Origin: Nonomuraea ceibae | GTDB taxonomy: Bacteria; Actinomycetota; Actinomycetes; Streptosporangiales; Streptosporangiaceae | Direction: 5' to 3' | NCBI RefSeq assembly: GCF_019396325.1 | Contig: NZ_JAHKRO010000012.1 | Coordinates: 1-64,000, forward strand | Length of the DNA: 64,000 bases | In this document: piece after piece, positions 61,663 to 64,000 of the stretch | How the letters are laid out: every line of letters begins with the position of its first letter | Numbering within the stretch: position 1 is the first letter of the stretch | Notes under the pieces: model-generated | Seen by the model: the letters and a program-made list of their open reading frames with translations, nothing else | Told to the model about the DNA's origin: nothing | Databases searched by the model: none | Position numbers and translations under genes: made by a program

Positions 61663-63288
61663 TCACGGCTGCTGCCGGGCGCCCCGCAGCTCGAAGTCGT
61701 CCCAGGTGGTCTTCAGCAGGGACTCGCCGTCCTTGGGGACGCGGGCGAACAGCCCGACCGGGCCGTTGGCGATGCCGTTGGGGTCGTCGGCCTGCACGAC
61801 GCGGTCGCCGTTCACCCACATGGACAGCCGCACCGTCTTGCCCGTCTGCTCGCAGGCGGCCTCGATGCGGACCTTGCCCTCCGGCTTGCCGGCCTCGCCC
61901 TGGGCGAGGGTGCCGCCGGAGCCGTCCCAGATGCGCCGGATCCGGGCGGTGCCGGCGGTGTCGAGGCCGAACTCGTAGTAGGTGCCGTCCTCGGCCGCGT
62001 GGCAGTAGACGCCGTAGACGCCGCTCCCGGTGATGTGCTCGACCTCGGCGCTGACGGCCACGAGGACGGTCTCGGGCAGCATCGGGGTGGGTGTGGCGGA
62101 CGGCTCGGGGGCGGCGGTGGGCGTCTCGGTCAGGAAGGGGACGGCGGCCTCGGCCCAGTTCTCCTCGTCGCCCTGCTCGACGTCGAGCCCATAAGTGCCG
62201 TCGGTGCGGTAGCCGAAGCTGGCCTCGTCCTCGGCGTCGTAGGTGCCGGACCAGCCGCCGGAGGTCTGCGTGAAGTCCTCGCGGTGCAGGACGCCCAGCT
62301 CGGGCGGCCCGCCGGAGGAGAGGGCGACCCAGCCGGCGATCCCGAGCCCGGCGGCGACGGCCACGGCCGCCGCGATCCCGGCGTAGAGGCGGCCCCGCCG
62401 CGGCGGGCCCGGCGGGGGGCCGCCGGCGGCGGTCAGCGGCGTGGTGGCGCGCTGCCAGGCGACCTGGACGGTCTGGGCCACCTGCTCGGGCCCGGCGGCC
62501 CGGCCGACGAGGTGGTCGAGGAGCTGCTGGGCGGTAGGCCGCTGGGCGGGGTCCTTGTGCAGGGCGGCCCGCACGAGCTCGCGCAGGCCGGGCTCGACGT
62601 CGTCGAGGTTCGGCTCGGTGTTGAGCACCTGGTAGACGATGGCCGGCAGCGTCTCGCCGCCGAACGGTGAGCGGCCGCTCGCCGCGTACGCGATCAGGCA
62701 GCCCCAGGAGAACACGTCGCACGCCGGCGAGACGGGGTCGCCGCGCAGGACCTCGGGCGCCATGTAGCGGGGGGTGCCGATCAGCTCGCCGGTGCCGGTG
62801 ACGCCGCCGAGGGTGTCGAGCGCCCGCGCGATGCCGAAGTCGATCACGCGCGGGCCGACGGGGGAGAGCAGCACGTTGGACGGCTTGAGGTCGCGGTGCA
62901 CCACCCCGGCCGCGTGGATGGCGGTGAGCGCGGTGGCGACGCTGACGGCCAGCGCGTCGAGGCTGGAGCCGCGCAGCGGGCCGGACTGCTGGACGGCCTG
63001 CTCCAGGTTGGGGCCGGGCACGTACTCGGTGACGACGTAGAGCTGGCCGCCGTCGAGCGCCGCCTCCAGCACCGCCGCGGTGCAGAAGCGGCGCACCCGC
63101 TGCGCCGCGTCCGCCTCCCTGCGGAAGCGCATGCGGAACTGCTCGTGCTGGCTGAACTCCGGGTTGATCACCTTGATGGCGACCTGTTGCCCGGAGGGGT
63201 CCTCGGCGAGATGGACCGTGCCCATCCCACCCCTGCCCAGCACGTTCAGCAGTCTGTAGCGCCCGATGTGGGAGGAATCACCGCTCAC
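61663..63288 (-). CDS. Membrane-anchored Ser/Thr protein kinase with external sensor
   Basis: A 541-residue eukaryotic-type kinase. The catalytic domain (about 1-270) has GRGGMGTVHLA, VAIKVINP, HRDLKPSNVLL and DFGIAR. A membrane helix lies at about 300-320 (AGIAAAVAVAAGLGIAGWVAL), followed by an extracellular part of about 215 residues that resembles the LamG/DUF1080 beta-sandwich. The kinase probably phosphorylates targets in response to a wall or polysaccharide signal. Starts with GTG. The membrane protein gene follows 6 bases upstream on the same strand. Confidence 0.93.
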   Translation of the reverse strand: MSGDSSHIGRYRLLNVLGRGGMGTVHLAEDPSGQQVAIKVINPEFSQHEQFRMRFRREADAAQRVRRFCTAAVLEAALDGGQLYVVTEYVPGPNLEQAVQQSGPLRGSSLDALAVSVATALTAIHAAGVVHRDLKPSNVLLSPVGPRVIDFGIARALDTLGGVTGTGELIGTPRYMAPEVLRGDPVSPACDVFSWGCLIAYAASGRSPFGGETLPAIVYQVLNTEPNLDDVEPGLRELVRAALHKDPAQRPTAQQLLDHLVGRAAGPEQVAQTVQVAWQRATTPLTAAGGPPPGPPRRGRLYAGIAAAVAVAAGLGIAGWVALSSGGPPELGVLHREDFTQTSGGWSGTYDAEDEASFGYRTDGTYGLDVEQGDEENWAEAAVPFLTETPTAAPEPSATPTPMLPETVLVAVSAEVEHITGSGVYGVYCHAAEDGTYYEFGLDTAGTARIRRIWDGSGGTLAQGEAGKPEGKVRIEAACEQTGKTVRLSMWVNGDRVVQADDPNGIANGPVGLFARVPKDGESLLKTTWDDFELRGARQQP

Positions 63289-63294
63289 GGCGGG

Positions 63295-64000
63295 TCAGCT
63301 TACCGACAGGTGCCCCTCACGCGCAGTGTCGCGGGTACGGAGCGCGTACGAGATCGCCGCCACCGCCATCCCGGCGCCCCACACCAGGTACGCGGGGACC
63401 GACACCCAGAAGAACGCCTCGGGCAGCGCGAGCCCGTCCTGAGGCGGGAAGGGGTTGCGCCCGTTCAGCCGCTCGGACACCATCTGCCCGAGCCCCGCGC
63501 CGAAGTAGGCCACCAGCCCGGCCGACACGCCCGCGCCCGGCCACAGCACCAGCGGCCTGGGCACCCGCCGCCCGGCCAGCCCGGGGACCCAGCGCGGCCA
63601 GATCCGCCCCCACCGGTGCACCAGCGCCAGCGGCAGCAGCGTTCCGCCCAGCAGGAAGCCGGCCTCGAACACCGGCATCATCCAGCCGTCCTCAAGAGGC
63701 GTCTCCCCGAACCCGACGACGGCCTGCGCCGCGACCCTGATCGCGCAGCCGGCCACGGCGGTGTAGGCGGCCGCGTAGGCCCACCGGGGCGTCGAGGCCA
63801 GCGCGGGCAGGGCGTGCCGGCCGGTCCGCCGCCGGTAGCGGAACGCGGCCCGTAGCAGCAGCGCCCCCGTGGTCACGCAGGCGGCCTTGCTCAGCGCGCC
63901 CAGCGGGTGGAAGGAGATCCTGAGGCCGGGCAGGACGCCGCCGACGACGTCGAGCAGCAGCAGCGCCCCCGCCACGATCAGCGCGGCCCCCACTGCCCAC
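63295..64000 (-). CDS. Membrane protein, 5'-partial
   Basis: At least 235 residues with six or so membrane helices; the frame is open to the window edge, so the N-terminus is missing (an internal GTG lies at 63993). No family is recognised. It ends six bases before the kinase start and is probably co-transcribed with it. Confidence 0.7.
   Translation of the reverse strand, partial: WAVGAALIVAGALLLLDVVGGVLPGLRISFHPLGALSKAACVTTGALLLRAAFRYRRRTGRHALPALASTPRWAYAAAYTAVAGCAIRVAAQAVVGFGETPLEDGWMMPVFEAGFLLGGTLLPLALVHRWGRIWPRWVPGLAGRRVPRPLVLWPGAGVSAGLVAYFGAGLGQMVSERLNGRNPFPPQDGLALPEAFFWVSVPAYLVWGAGMAVAAISYALRTRDTAREGHLSVS

Overview
The window is GC-rich (third codon positions almost always G or C), with many GTG/TTG starts and typical actinobacterial families (SpoIIE-type phosphatase, ECF41 sigma factor, PucR, GntR-TetR fusion, DUF6461, DUF6493, I36 inhibitors, a Ser/Thr kinase). 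It reads as chromosomal DNA of a filamentous actinomycete. Streptosporangiaceae such as Nonomuraea is a guess from protein style, not a measurement. I see no IS element, integrase, CRISPR array, rRNA or origin. There is one tRNA (Arg, anticodon TCT).

Layout. 1-10.6 kb: the tail of a DUF6493-like gene, small secreted proteins, an MFS pump with a serine hydrolase, a secreted protein carrying only the 5'-nucleotidase C-terminal domain, DUF6461, a Cip1-like secreted protein, flavin enzymes with a divergent TetR gene, and a ferritin-like protein. 10.7-14.3 kb: PAS-GAF-PP2C phosphatase, DUF4184 membrane protein, aminoglycoside-phosphotransferase (APH)-fold kinase. 14.3-17.9 kb: an ECF41 sigma factor facing an operon of a carboxymuconolactone-decarboxylase-like protein, an NAD(P)-binding epimerase-like protein and a P450, with two identical predicted ECF41 promoters back to back. 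17.9-29.6 kb: nine tightly packed minus-strand genes (D-aminopeptidase-like hydrolase, dipeptide ABC transporter, D-aminoacylase, PucR regulator, GNAT, N-acylamino-acid racemase) that look like a pathway for importing and salvaging D-amino-acid peptides.

29.7-37.5 kb: PAF-acetylhydrolase-like enzyme, GntR-TetR fusion regulator with a carotenoid oxygenase, two APH-fold kinases, a MarR/cupin pair, and a RidA-DsbA operon under palindromic operators. 37.6-44.6 kb: a less GC-rich secretome island with a 1363-residue multidomain exoprotein (lytic-transglycosylase-like, golvesin-like and SGNH modules), two I36 inhibitor-like proteins and a lipoprotein. 44.7-55.2 kb: tRNA, quinone reductase, APH-fold kinase, cobalamin genes cbiB and cobQ (not adjacent), a small regulatory operon, an MFS transporter, and an ABC-2 exporter with a PucR-like regulator. 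55.2-58.6 kb: an eroded patch with TetR and DUF1330 gene remnants, a LysE exporter, a quinone oxidoreductase and a second DUF6461 gene. 58.6-61.7 kb: a streptogramin-resistance-like module (vgb, ABC-F, TetR). 61.7-64 kb: a Ser/Thr kinase with an external sensor domain and a partial membrane protein.

The best candidates for new biology are the D-peptide/D-amino-acid operon, the twin-promoter ECF41 locus (whose AhpD-like protein has lost its catalytic cysteines), the exoprotein/I36 island, and the TetR-controlled vgb/ABC-F module.
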